From an uncultured euryarchaeote (GTDB taxonomy: Archaea > Thermoplasmatota > Poseidoniia > Poseidoniales > Thalassarchaeaceae), in the NCBI GenBank assembly GCA_937897085.1, contig CALCOR010000303.1:1-16502 (forward strand): a stretch of DNA of 16,502 nt, in the 5' to 3' direction. Position numbers and translations under genes: made by a program. Below are positions 7,746-15,761 of the stretch, in pieces (position 1 is the first letter of the stretch; every line of letters starts with the position of its first letter). Under the pieces are notes generated by a model. It ran no database searches, was not told the DNA's origin, and was given only the letters and a program-made list of their open reading frames with translations.

Positions 7746-10700
7746 GTGAGCGGGCGCTGTGCATTCTTCTTGATGCTGCTACCATTGCTGCTGGCAGCAT
7801 GGGCCCCGCTCGGTGAGATTGGCGGCCCGCAACCACTCGATACGGAGATTGCGGAAGACGGACCGCGCATCGAGTGGGTGAACATCGAGCCTGATCCTAA
7901 CAGCATCCGCGGCGTCGAACCGACCGGCTTCTCAGAAGGATTCGAGAGAACCAGAGGAACGCATGCTGACACAAGGCTGGGCACATACGGCATCTCCGGT
8001 CTTGAACTGAGTCGAGAGATTCCTACCGCTTTCAGCGCTGAGCGGGTCGATCTGCGCTTGGTGCTCATCGATGGCGAGGTCGGCTTGTGGCCCGCTCAGG
8101 AAGCCCTCTTGACGATTCCAGGTCTGATGATCCGTGCCTATATTCCGCCGTCTGGATTCCTCGTCCAAGGAGACGGGTTCGCCCTCGCAGCACTCTCATC
8201 TTTCTCTGGAGTAGCCGCCGTGCACCCCGTTCCCGCCGCCATGATGGTCGAGGATGAGGTGCTCGACATCTTCGCTGCTCCATTCTCTGCTGAGGCGCTG
8301 GAGGTGAGGTTGGAAGGTTGGCGCCATCTGGACAGCGGCGTCCCGGTGGAGGAATTCAACATCGGGGCGGTCACACACTCGACAGGCCAGTTGGCCGGAG
8401 AGCTGCTCGATTCCGTGGAGACGGTCGATGCCGGGCGCCACCAAGGCCCGCTCTCGCTCTCCGATATTCCGCTCGCTGCATTCGACCCGTCGATCTCGTG
8501 GATTCGTCTGCCCCCGGTGTTCGCTATCCACAACGACCGGGCTCGAACCCACATGCGAATCGCCGACGTGGTGAATGCATTCGCCACCACGCTGAACGGC
8601 AGCGGCGAGATCGTGGCGGTAGCAGACTCGGGAATCGATCAGGACCACGGTGACATGGACAACCGCATAGTGGCGGCAGTCTCTGTGGTGAATGGCGACT
8701 CGTCCAGCGAGGACACCCACAGCGGACACGGCACCCACGTGGCGTGCACTGTGCTCGGGGACGGCTCACGTGGCGGCTATGCAGGGGTGGCACCGGGGGC
8801 GGAACTCTACTTCCAAGCGATGGAGCGGGACTCGGATGGTCAGTTCTACTCGCCGAGCATGAATTATCTCATCAACGCCGCCTACAACAACGGCGCCCTG
8901 ACGCACACCAATTCCTGGGGCTCGCAGACCAACTACGGTGAATACACGACCGACTCCGAGGATGTCGACGACCGCGTGAACTACTACGACCAGTACTGGT
9001 CCTATGACGGAATGACCGTGCTGTTCTCCGCTGGAAACGACGGCAGCAACAGTGACACCATTTCTCCGCCGGCCACCGCCAAGAACCAGTTGGCCGTCGC
9101 CAATCACCACAACCGCGGTGGGGGCGCTCCTGACACACTCTCCTCTTCAAGCAGCCGCGGGCCGGTCGATGATGGCCGCCTCAAACCAGATGTCACAGCA
9201 CCAGGGTCCTGGGTTCGCTCCTGCCGTTCGCAGGATGCCACTGATATTGCTGGGGCATCGTGGTCGAGCCAGTGGTATCTGGAATACTCGGGAACTTCGA
9301 TGGCGGCACCGAATACGGCGGGAGCTTCAGCACTCATCCGTGAATATCTGAAGGAGGTGGCAGCGAGGCCAGAGCCTCAGGGGGCGCTGGTGCGTGGGCT
9401 GATCATCCTCGGTGCAGAGGACATGGGTACTCGGGACATCCCCAACATGAACGAAGGCTGGGGCCGAGTCAACCTCGCGAATTCTCTGGTCCCTGGGCAG
9501 AACACCGGAATCTACGTTGATGACCGCAACTATCTGAGAAGCGGAAACAGCCGCGATTACACGTTCAACATATCCGAGTCCTGGAAGCCGTTCAAGGTCG
9601 TCCTCTCCTGGTCCGACTACCGCGGCAACCGCTGGGCCTCGACCCAGTTACAGAACGATCTAGACCTCACTGTGACCGCCCCCGACGGCACGACCACATA
9701 TCTCGGGAACGTGTTCGAGAATGGCCGTTCGTCAACCGGAGGCAGTACGGACACCCTGAACAACGTCGAAGTGGTGCTTGTTGACCAGGCTCAGAAAGGC
9801 ATCTGGACTGTCCACGTCGAGGATGTGCGCCACGGTGGTCAGCGCTCACAGCAGACGTATGCACTGGCGGTGCGTGGAGCAGGCGTCGACGACCTGTCTC
9901 CAGACGCTGCCTTCGTCCCCAACTCGTTCCTGTTGTCCGATCCGATTCCGCAGGTGAACGAGGAGGTGACCTTCTCGCTGCAGGTCACCAACATGGGCAG
10001 CCGCACGATGGAGGATCTGATCGTGCGAACTACCGCTGGAAGTCAGAACCTAGGCGACGTGACAATCAGCCTCGGGCCGGGTGGAATCCGTGGCCTCAAC
10101 TGGCAGTGGACCCCCACTTCACCAGGCACCAAGGACATCATCGTCCAACTCGATCCGACCGACGCATTCTCGGAGGAACTCGATGAGGGCAACAATCTGT
10201 TCTTGATTTCCGTCGGTGTCACCGAGCCTGGAGTGCGCCTCGACACCGACACCGAGGTGGTGACGCTGACTTCGGCGGAGACGAGCACGACGCAGTGGGA
10301 TATTGAGTTGAAGAACACCGCTCTTCTGCCGACCAACGCCTCGATTTCGGCCACCAAGCCGATACGCCTCTCAGATGGCACCCAGTTCAACTGGTTCCAG
10401 TCATTCTCGCAGACCACGTTCGCGCTCAACGGTTCCGAGGTGTTCCAGGTCGGCCTGACGCTGGTGCATCCCTCACCTCCAGAGCCCGGTCTCTATCGGT
10501 TCACGGTAACGGCCACCGATGAGGACAATGGCATCCAGTATCCGCTGTCGCTCACGCTCGAGGTTCCGGTGCTGCCTGACCTGCACTTCACCATACCATT
10601 CTCCATACTGACGGTCTCTCCTGTGGCCAACACCTCCTTCTCCGTGGATCTCTGGAACGACGGGAACGGCGCTCAGGGGTGGGATCTCGATCTGTTCGCG

Positions 10701-12404
10701 CCCAATGGATGGCATCTTGGGTTCGATGACCTCGGTTCGATGCCTGGAGCGCCATCCGCGTCGTCAGGCTACATTCCGGCGGCCAGCACGCGAACCTTGG
10801 CGATTACCATGGTGCCGCCCTCGACGCATCTCGTGTCGGCGGGAACGCAACTCGTCGGGACGCTCAGGGCGATCTCGCAGATAGACGGGAGCGCACAGTG
10901 GTCGCAGCAGATATCGTTCGTGGTGGCCAGTCACAGAGACGGTACCATCGAACTCGAATCCGAATATGGTCAGTTGCGCTCGGACGGCGTGGCGAACCTA
11001 CGCTTCACCGTGACGAACACCGGCAATGACGGAATGACGCTGACCCCCTCTGTCGAACTCCCCGGTGGCTGGTCGGTGACGAACAACCTGCCTGCGGTGG
11101 AACTCGCTCCTGGTCAGTCCGGGGACGTGGTCGTGGGCATAGCCGGTAACGGGCTTGCGCAGAGCGGTCCAATCCAACTTACTCTCACTAGTGAGGACGG
11201 CTACCGCATCGAGTGGGAGAGCGTTCTCGACGTGATTGCCATCCCGCGGCCGCTGCTGTCGTTCAGCAGCGTAATCATGCCCGATGGCTCCTCGTCGCCA
11301 GAACCGCTCGGGGCGGGTGACCATCCGGCTGGAGCACCCGGAGTGCGCCTCATCTGGTTCATCGAGAACGGTGGCAGCGAGGCGTGGACGCCGTCGGTCT
11401 ATCTGCGCACGCCCAGCGCGGACTGGATGGCGCAGTGTGACGCTCCCGAGGAGATATCTGCCGGTGGAGGCCAACTAATCGAGTGTCTCGTCATGATTCC
11501 TACCTCCCTCCCGGCAGGCGAGCAGCCACAGCTCACGTTCGAACTCTCCGTAGAGGGAGTGGAGATCAACGATACCATCAGTCTGCGCGTCGCCTCCTCG
11601 AAGGCGGTCCAGTGGACCGTCAAGCCACATTCGGAACTGGTCGAGGGCGCCTCTACCGAGGTGCGCATCGAGGCGTACAATGCTGGCAACGCTCCGCTGT
11701 CGTACCTAATCGCGCTGTCGGGAACCGACGGCTGGAAGATCAGCCTGACCGGCTCCGACATGCTCGAACTGCAACCGGGTGAGTCGCGCGCGCTCGTAAT
11801 GCAGGTGACACCCGATGAACCCGAGGAAGGCTACATCCATGTCTGGCTGCAGGAGGGGGCTGACGTATTCCAGAACGAGGTCGTCTACTCGGTGTCAGCA
11901 GAGGACGATCCGAACCGGGTCGCAACTCCATCCAGCGGCTCCTCTGGCCTGATATGGGCTGGCCTGATACTGCTGATCGTCGCTCTGGCCGTGGCATCTG
12001 GAGTCATGGTCAAGATAGCCCGCAGTCCGAAGGGTGGTCAGACCAGGCAATCGCGACCCCCACCGCCGAATTCACCCGACCTGCCTCCACCCCCGAGCAT
12101 GGCCAACCTCGAACCGGCAGCACCGGTTGTCTCCGATCTGCCTCCGCCTCCGCCAGCCAAAGCCAAGCCAGTTTCCGCTCCACCTGTAGGAGCGTTCGCT
12201 GAGGAGAGCGAGGTTTCGGAGAGCGAGGTTTCTGATCGGCACCGCTGCTGGGTATGCCTTGAATCACTGTCGCAGACCGAGTGGCAGGCGTGTCCGGGCT
12301 GCGGTGCCCGTTACCATCTGTCGGGAGGCGGGTGCGCAGTCGACAAGTTGAGCGGCTGCCGCAACTGCGAACAGGATGTCTCAGAGTTCGTGACCATGGG
12401 GTGA
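7746..12404 (+). CDS. Membrane-anchored S8 subtilisin-like protease with cytosolic RING/PHD-like zinc module
   Basis: 1552 residues from a GTG start. Residues 1-22 are a signal peptide. Residues 25-280 look like a long propeptide, ending with a segment (SWIRLPPV, then NDRAR) like that before the catalytic domain of KP-43-type subtilases. The S8 domain (about 285-565) has the full set: D294 in VADSGID, H328 in GHGTHV, oxyanion N431 in SAGNDG and S518 in GTSMAAP. A KP-43-like jelly roll follows (about 575-710, with NDLDLTVTAPDG), then a CARDB domain (716-825) and several NEW3/APHP-like beta-sandwiches to about 1395. One membrane helix spans 1402-1422. The roughly 130-residue cytosolic tail has two proline runs, an ESEVS duplication and eight zinc ligands (C1501, C1504, C1516, C1519, H1524, C1530, C1538, C1541). 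The ectodomain should cleave proteins or peptides outside the cell, likely after propeptide removal. The zinc module's role is unknown. The gene is probably co-transcribed with the following one. Confidence 0.93.
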   Translation: MSGRCAFFLMLLPLLLAAWAPLGEIGGPQPLDTEIAEDGPRIEWVNIEPDPNSIRGVEPTGFSEGFERTRGTHADTRLGTYGISGLELSREIPTAFSAERVDLRLVLIDGEVGLWPAQEALLTIPGLMIRAYIPPSGFLVQGDGFALAALSSFSGVAAVHPVPAAMMVEDEVLDIFAAPFSAEALEVRLEGWRHLDSGVPVEEFNIGAVTHSTGQLAGELLDSVETVDAGRHQGPLSLSDIPLAAFDPSISWIRLPPVFAIHNDRARTHMRIADVVNAFATTLNGSGEIVAVADSGIDQDHGDMDNRIVAAVSVVNGDSSSEDTHSGHGTHVACTVLGDGSRGGYAGVAPGAELYFQAMERDSDGQFYSPSMNYLINAAYNNGALTHTNSWGSQTNYGEYTTDSEDVDDRVNYYDQYWSYDGMTVLFSAGNDGSNSDTISPPATAKNQLAVANHHNRGGGAPDTLSSSSSRGPVDDGRLKPDVTAPGSWVRSCRSQDATDIAGASWSSQWYLEYSGTSMAAPNTAGASALIREYLKEVAARPEPQGALVRGLIILGAEDMGTRDIPNMNEGWGRVNLANSLVPGQNTGIYVDDRNYLRSGNSRDYTFNISESWKPFKVVLSWSDYRGNRWASTQLQNDLDLTVTAPDGTTTYLGNVFENGRSSTGGSTDTLNNVEVVLVDQAQKGIWTVHVEDVRHGGQRSQQTYALAVRGAGVDDLSPDAAFVPNSFLLSDPIPQVNEEVTFSLQVTNMGSRTMEDLIVRTTAGSQNLGDVTISLGPGGIRGLNWQWTPTSPGTKDIIVQLDPTDAFSEELDEGNNLFLISVGVTEPGVRLDTDTEVVTLTSAETSTTQWDIELKNTALLPTNASISATKPIRLSDGTQFNWFQSFSQTTFALNGSEVFQVGLTLVHPSPPEPGLYRFTVTATDEDNGIQYPLSLTLEVPVLPDLHFTIPFSILTVSPVANTSFSVDLWNDGNGAQGWDLDLFAPNGWHLGFDDLGSMPGAPSASSGYIPAASTRTLAITMVPPSTHLVSAGTQLVGTLRAISQIDGSAQWSQQISFVVASHRDGTIELESEYGQLRSDGVANLRFTVTNTGNDGMTLTPSVELPGGWSVTNNLPAVELAPGQSGDVVVGIAGNGLAQSGPIQLTLTSEDGYRIEWESVLDVIAIPRPLLSFSSVIMPDGSSSPEPLGAGDHPAGAPGVRLIWFIENGGSEAWTPSVYLRTPSADWMAQCDAPEEISAGGGQLIECLVMIPTSLPAGEQPQLTFELSVEGVEINDTISLRVASSKAVQWTVKPHSELVEGASTEVRIEAYNAGNAPLSYLIALSGTDGWKISLTGSDMLELQPGESRALVMQVTPDEPEEGYIHVWLQEGADVFQNEVVYSVSAEDDPNRVATPSSGSSGLIWAGLILLIVALAVASGVMVKIARSPKGGQTRQSRPPPPNSPDLPPPPSMANLEPAAPVVSDLPPPPPAKAKPVSAPPVGAFAEESEVSESEVSDRHRCWVCLESLSQTEWQACPGCGARYHLSGGGCAVDKLSGCRNCEQDVSEFVTMG
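12204..12233 (+). repeat. 15-bp tandem duplication in the protease tail
   Basis: Two adjacent 15-base copies (12204-12218 and 12219-12233) differ only at the last base and encode ESEVS twice. The repeat lies in the acidic linker between the proline runs and the zinc module. It is in frame and probably only alters linker length. Confidence 0.7.
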
Positions 12405-12451
12405 CACTGATGCCTGCAACTGAATCTAGACCAGTCCCGCAAGTCCGCATG

Positions 12452-12463
12452 TTCATAGATATC
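12452..12463 (+). promoter_or_regulatory. Candidate TATA-like element before the repeat-protein gene
   Basis: TTCATAGATATC is an AT-rich patch centred about 25 bases before ATG 12482. That is the spacing expected for an archaeal TATA box driving a leaderless transcript that starts at this codon. The match is weak, and the gene could instead be read through from the protease gene. Confidence 0.3.
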
Positions 12464-12481
12464 GCTCTCGCTCCGACCACC

Positions 12482-15148
12482 ATGCGCATGAGCATGCGTA
12501 GCGCGCGCACGACCGCATTGCTGCTCGTGCTCCTGCTGCTCACCACCTCCAGCCCACTCGCCATGGCCGCGGGCGGCAGGGCGCTTGGGATTGCGATGTC
12601 CGCTAACCCGATGGCGCTGACAGTCAATCCGGGTGAAAACGGTAGTTACACCATCACCGTGACCAACACTGGTGACGAAGACATGACCGTTCAGTTGACC
12701 ACCCAAGAAGAAGGGGGCTGTCAGGGATTCACAAGTACCATTCAGCAGATCACCGGTACGATAGAGTCTGGTAGTTCTGAGACCACTGATCTGAGTGTGA
12801 CGCTCGCATCGAATGCGGAAGGCGATTGTGAGACCACTGTCACAGGAACCGCATCGGTGGCACCAGGTGGGACACCTGCAAGTCCGGAGCAGGCCGATGT
12901 CACGGTGACGACGACCGCGGGCGATGGCTCAGGAAATGCATTGTTCGGAGTTGAACTATCCTCAGGCTCTACGCAAAAGGAGTTCAACAACAACAATCCC
13001 ATCAGGTGGGCTGTAACGGTGGAGAACACTGGCCAGCAGAACGAGACGATTTCGCTTGAGATGGTCAGCAACAGCACATGCACGTCACCACTGAGCGTCG
13101 AGGTAGACCCCAATCAGGTCGTACTCGATTCAGAAGACACCGAGGTTGTCCAAGTCGAAGTGACCGTTCCCGAGGGCACCGAGGCGGGAGAGCATTGCTT
13201 CACGTTGGAGGCTGTCGTCACCAACGACCCGAACCAACAGGAGCAGGCGAGCGATTCGATACAACTGCACCTCACTGTTCCCGAACTGCACACGTGTGAT
13301 GCCGCGTTGAATGAGGCTTCGATGTCGGTCGATCCAGGTGAGACCCTCAGTAACACTGTGACCTTCACCAACACAGGAAACGCCGACTGGACCATCCGCT
13401 TCGATTTTTCCGGGTCGCGCAATTGGATCTCTGTCGTGGGAGGTAGTACGCACCTGCTGCCCTACAACGATGGCACCGGCACGGTCAGTTTCGACTTCAC
13501 TGTGTCACCTGATGACTCGATGCCCGCCAATACGGAGATTCCGTTCGACATCGACGGCTACGACGATCAGAGCAACAAATGCAGCGCTGATCTCACTCTG
13601 ATTCTCGGGCAGTCACATGCTGCCGACATCGACTTGCAGTCGACCCGCATCAGCGATGTGGAGCCAGGTACGACGGTCACTACCCAGGTGACTGTGTCGA
13701 ACCTCGGGAACGGGGCAGAGACCTTCTCAGTGGGCACCAGCACCGTACTGGGCTGGACCACCAGTTTCGAAACCGGGACGATCACCCTCAATGGACGCCA
13801 CGACACCAGCGGAACCAGCGGGTCGCTCACCTTGAGCATCAGCGCGCCGCAGGATGCGTTGGCGACCGACGAGTTGCTGTTCACCGTCAGCGTCAGTTCG
13901 TCCGGCGGCAGCACCACCTACGTGAGCGAGGACATCACCGTGACCGTCGCCGCCCATCGAGAGATGTCCGCCAGCATGGTCTCGCTCGAACAGTGGGGAA
14001 CCACAGGAGAGGTCGCCAAGTTCCCTGTTGTGATCACCAACGAGGGCAACATCCGCGATCCCTTCCGTCTGTCGGTGTGCGATGACCCACCTACCAGCAA
14101 CCCGAACCTGTGCGCCAGCCCGGCGTGGGATTCCCGCTTCAGTGATTCGGCCGGCTCGGAGATTACCTCGATATCACTCGATCCGGGACAGACCGTCACC
14201 GTCTGGCTGGACATTACCATACAAGGTGAGTTGGAGCGAGACAGCGAGAAGTTCCAGGTGCGCGTGCGCAACCAGAACGAAATCAGCGTCGAGGAGCGCT
14301 TCGACATCGTATGCATAGTCTCGAACTACGACTACCGCATGGCGATTACCCTGCAGGAGCCCGGGGAGATACCCGATCTGCTGGAGGTTTCACTGCCACC
14401 CGAAGGCGAGATCACGGTCATCATGTTCATCACCGATGTTGGCAATTCGTCGTTCCCTGAGGAAGCGCTCATCACTCTATCCGGGATGGAATCCACCGTG
14501 GAGACCATCCTCACCGTCAACGGTTCCGTGGTCAGCGGTCCATTCTCTGTGCCGAAAGGCGAGTCGTTGGAAGTCAGGCTGACACTGAAGGTGCTCGAGG
14601 GCGTACCGGATGGACAGTCTGGCACCATCACCATCTCCGCGGCGAGTACGCGCAACGCCGCAGAGCCATCCGAGGTCAGGGTGCAGATCACCGTGAACAC
14701 GGTGCGTGAACTCGAGTTCTCCGTTGACGGCTCGGAGAGCATCTCGATCACCTACGGCGAGGTGGCGCGAATGTGGGTGAACGTATCCAACAAAGGCAAC
14801 GTCGAGCAGAATGTCGAGTTGAGCAGCAGCGACCCGCTGCGCGGGTGGTCGATCGAGGTTCTTGAGGAGGAATTGACGCTTGCTCCAGGTCAGAGCGAAT
14901 CGGTCGAGGTCATCGTGAAGCCGCCCACCGACCTTACCCAATCGGACACGTTCACCTTCACTGTGTACGCCCAGCCTGAGGGCGACCCCGACCTCCGTCA
15001 GCCGATCGACATGCAGGTCACCGCGCATCCAGAGATGTCGTTTTTCGGAACAAGTGACACCATCGGGTTGGCGGCGATGGGATTGCTGCTGCTGCTGGTC
15101 GCTTTGGCACTGGTCACGATGTCAACCTCACGCCGCGAAGAGGAGTGA
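12482..15148 (+). CDS. Exported NEW3/APHP-type repeat protein with C-terminal membrane anchor
   Basis: 888 residues from ATG 12482, chosen because it gives a compact signal peptide (RMSMRSAR, a leucine core, then cleavage near AMAA at about 30). An in-frame ATG at 12410, 5 bases after a GGTGA shared with the upstream stop, would add 24 residues and is a real alternative. The ectodomain is a string of about seven beta-sandwich repeats of roughly 110-120 residues. Each has a strand ending in N-x-G-N or NTG and a later LxPGQS or DPGQT turn, typical of NEW3/APHP and CARDB-like stalk domains. The first six contain scattered cysteine pairs and the last lacks cysteine. A single helix at 861-880 with an RREEE tail anchors the C-terminus. 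No PGF-CTERM-type sorting motif is visible. The repeats resemble the stalk of the protease encoded just upstream, so the two proteins may associate at the surface. No enzyme domain was found. A structural or binding role is inferred. Confidence 0.85.
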   Translation: MRMSMRSARTTALLLVLLLLTTSSPLAMAAGGRALGIAMSANPMALTVNPGENGSYTITVTNTGDEDMTVQLTTQEEGGCQGFTSTIQQITGTIESGSSETTDLSVTLASNAEGDCETTVTGTASVAPGGTPASPEQADVTVTTTAGDGSGNALFGVELSSGSTQKEFNNNNPIRWAVTVENTGQQNETISLEMVSNSTCTSPLSVEVDPNQVVLDSEDTEVVQVEVTVPEGTEAGEHCFTLEAVVTNDPNQQEQASDSIQLHLTVPELHTCDAALNEASMSVDPGETLSNTVTFTNTGNADWTIRFDFSGSRNWISVVGGSTHLLPYNDGTGTVSFDFTVSPDDSMPANTEIPFDIDGYDDQSNKCSADLTLILGQSHAADIDLQSTRISDVEPGTTVTTQVTVSNLGNGAETFSVGTSTVLGWTTSFETGTITLNGRHDTSGTSGSLTLSISAPQDALATDELLFTVSVSSSGGSTTYVSEDITVTVAAHREMSASMVSLEQWGTTGEVAKFPVVITNEGNIRDPFRLSVCDDPPTSNPNLCASPAWDSRFSDSAGSEITSISLDPGQTVTVWLDITIQGELERDSEKFQVRVRNQNEISVEERFDIVCIVSNYDYRMAITLQEPGEIPDLLEVSLPPEGEITVIMFITDVGNSSFPEEALITLSGMESTVETILTVNGSVVSGPFSVPKGESLEVRLTLKVLEGVPDGQSGTITISAASTRNAAEPSEVRVQITVNTVRELEFSVDGSESISITYGEVARMWVNVSNKGNVEQNVELSSSDPLRGWSIEVLEEELTLAPGQSESVEVIVKPPTDLTQSDTFTFTVYAQPEGDPDLRQPIDMQVTAHPEMSFFGTSDTIGLAAMGLLLLLVALALVTMSTSRREEE

Positions 15149-15150
15149 CC

Positions 15151-15160
15151 CTCGCGCGAG
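15151..15160. repeat. 10-bp perfect palindrome
   Basis: CTCGCGCGAG is its own reverse complement and begins 2 bases after the stop codon of the repeat protein. It is followed by an alternating GC run to about 15178. It may be part of the unit-boundary structure or simply a product of high GC content. Confidence 0.4.
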
Positions 15161-15181
15161 TGAGCGCGCCGCGCGCGCAGG

Positions 15182-15210
15182 CCCTTGAACCCCCGAAGGG
15201 GGCTCAAGGG
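15182..15210 (+). terminator. Strong GC-rich hairpin between the surface genes and the complex I operon
   Basis: The outer arms CCCTTGA (15182-15188) and TCAAGGG (15204-15210), and the inner arms CCCCC (15190-15194) and GGGGG (15198-15202), pair around a GAA loop with one A-C mismatch (15189/15203). The hairpin lies 33 bases after the stop at 15146-15148. No T tract follows. Its place between unrelated gene blocks makes a transcription-end or insulating role likely, but this is not proven. Confidence 0.5.
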
Positions 15211-15215
15211 GTGCT

Positions 15216-15229
15216 GGATATGCTTATGG
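15216..15229 (+). promoter_or_regulatory. Candidate TATA region of the complex I operon
   Basis: GGATATGCTTATGG is the most AT-rich patch between the hairpin and nuoA. A start about 25 bases downstream would give a leader of roughly 35-40 bases that includes the GAGGGGGG ribosome-site candidate (15271-15278) before ATG 15287. The consensus match is weak. Confidence 0.3.
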
Positions 15230-15286
15230 AGGCCTTGCAGGTCGAGCAGTTCAGCGAGTCTTCGGACTCTGAGGGGGGCCTCGAAC

Positions 15287-15751
15287 ATGGTAGTGGAGAA
15301 CGTTCCAGAAACCTACCTTGCAGTGGCGTTCATGACGCTCATCGGCATCGGCATGCCGCTGGGTGGATTCCTCACTTCTCGCTTCTTCCGGCCGACACCG
15401 GACCCGAACGATCCGACCAAGCTTCGCTCGATACTGCTTCCGGGATACGAGAGCGACCATTCGCTCTACCGTAGGGGCATGTCGACCTACGAATGCGGCT
15501 CCGTTCCGGTCGGCGAGGCGATGATCGATTTCCATTTCCAGTACTATTGGTACGCCATCATCTTCCTCGTGTTCGACATCGCGTTCATGTTTCTGGCGTT
15601 CGGAGCATTGCTCGCCATCGACACCCAGCCTGGTGAGCGGGCGTCGCTTGAGACCGCTCTGGCTGGAATGACCACCGTGGCGGCATTCCTCGCGCTGATG
15701 GGACTCGGCGTGTGGTACGCCTTCCGCAAGCGAGGCAGAATCTACATCTGA
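15287..15751 (+). CDS. nuoA: NADH-quinone oxidoreductase-type subunit A (complex I)
   Basis: 154 residues, a membrane subunit of the proton-pumping arm of complex I or its archaeal Fpo-like relatives, where it adjoins the quinone site. Three helices are visible (about 11-31, 85-110 and 122-146). The family signature YECG is at 68-71, and F96-D97 belongs to the FDxE motif of helix 2. Two things are unusual: the conserved glutamate two residues after D97 is alanine (A99), and the first loop (about 32-67) is some 20 residues longer than in the E. coli protein. ATG 15287 was chosen because it follows a purine-rich ribosome site at 15271-15278 and places the start directly before helix 1. The upstream in-frame codons encode a basic, unlike-NuoA sequence. 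The stop overlaps the nuoB ribosome site, marking the start of an operon. Confidence 0.9.
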   Translation: MVVENVPETYLAVAFMTLIGIGMPLGGFLTSRFFRPTPDPNDPTKLRSILLPGYESDHSLYRRGMSTYECGSVPVGEAMIDFHFQYYWYAIIFLVFDIAFMFLAFGALLAIDTQPGERASLETALAGMTTVAAFLALMGLGVWYAFRKRGRIYI

Positions 15752-15756
15752 GGTGA
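15750..15756 (+). promoter_or_regulatory. Shine-Dalgarno of nuoB, overlapping the nuoA stop
   Basis: GAGGTGA contains the last two bases of the nuoA TGA stop and lies 5 bases before ATG 15762. It fixes the nuoB start at 15762 rather than the in-frame GTG at 15753, which is inside the site, and implies translational coupling. Confidence 0.75.
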
Positions 15757-15761
15757 ATGAC

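Noticed and set aside
8604..9330. Possible inactive (pseudoenzyme) subtilase
   Set aside because: Asp294, His328, Asn431 and Ser518 are all present in intact motifs, so there is no sign of lost activity.
14990..15148. Archaeosortase (PGF-CTERM-like) sorting signal at the end of the repeat protein
   Set aside because: The C-terminal helix and basic tail are present, but no PGF or similar tripeptide precedes the helix. A plain membrane anchor is the simpler reading.
15185..15286. N-terminal extension of NuoA to an upstream in-frame start
   Set aside because: It would read through the hairpin and add a basic, Cys/Trp-containing stretch unlike any NuoA. ATG 15287 has a ribosome site and begins just before helix 1.
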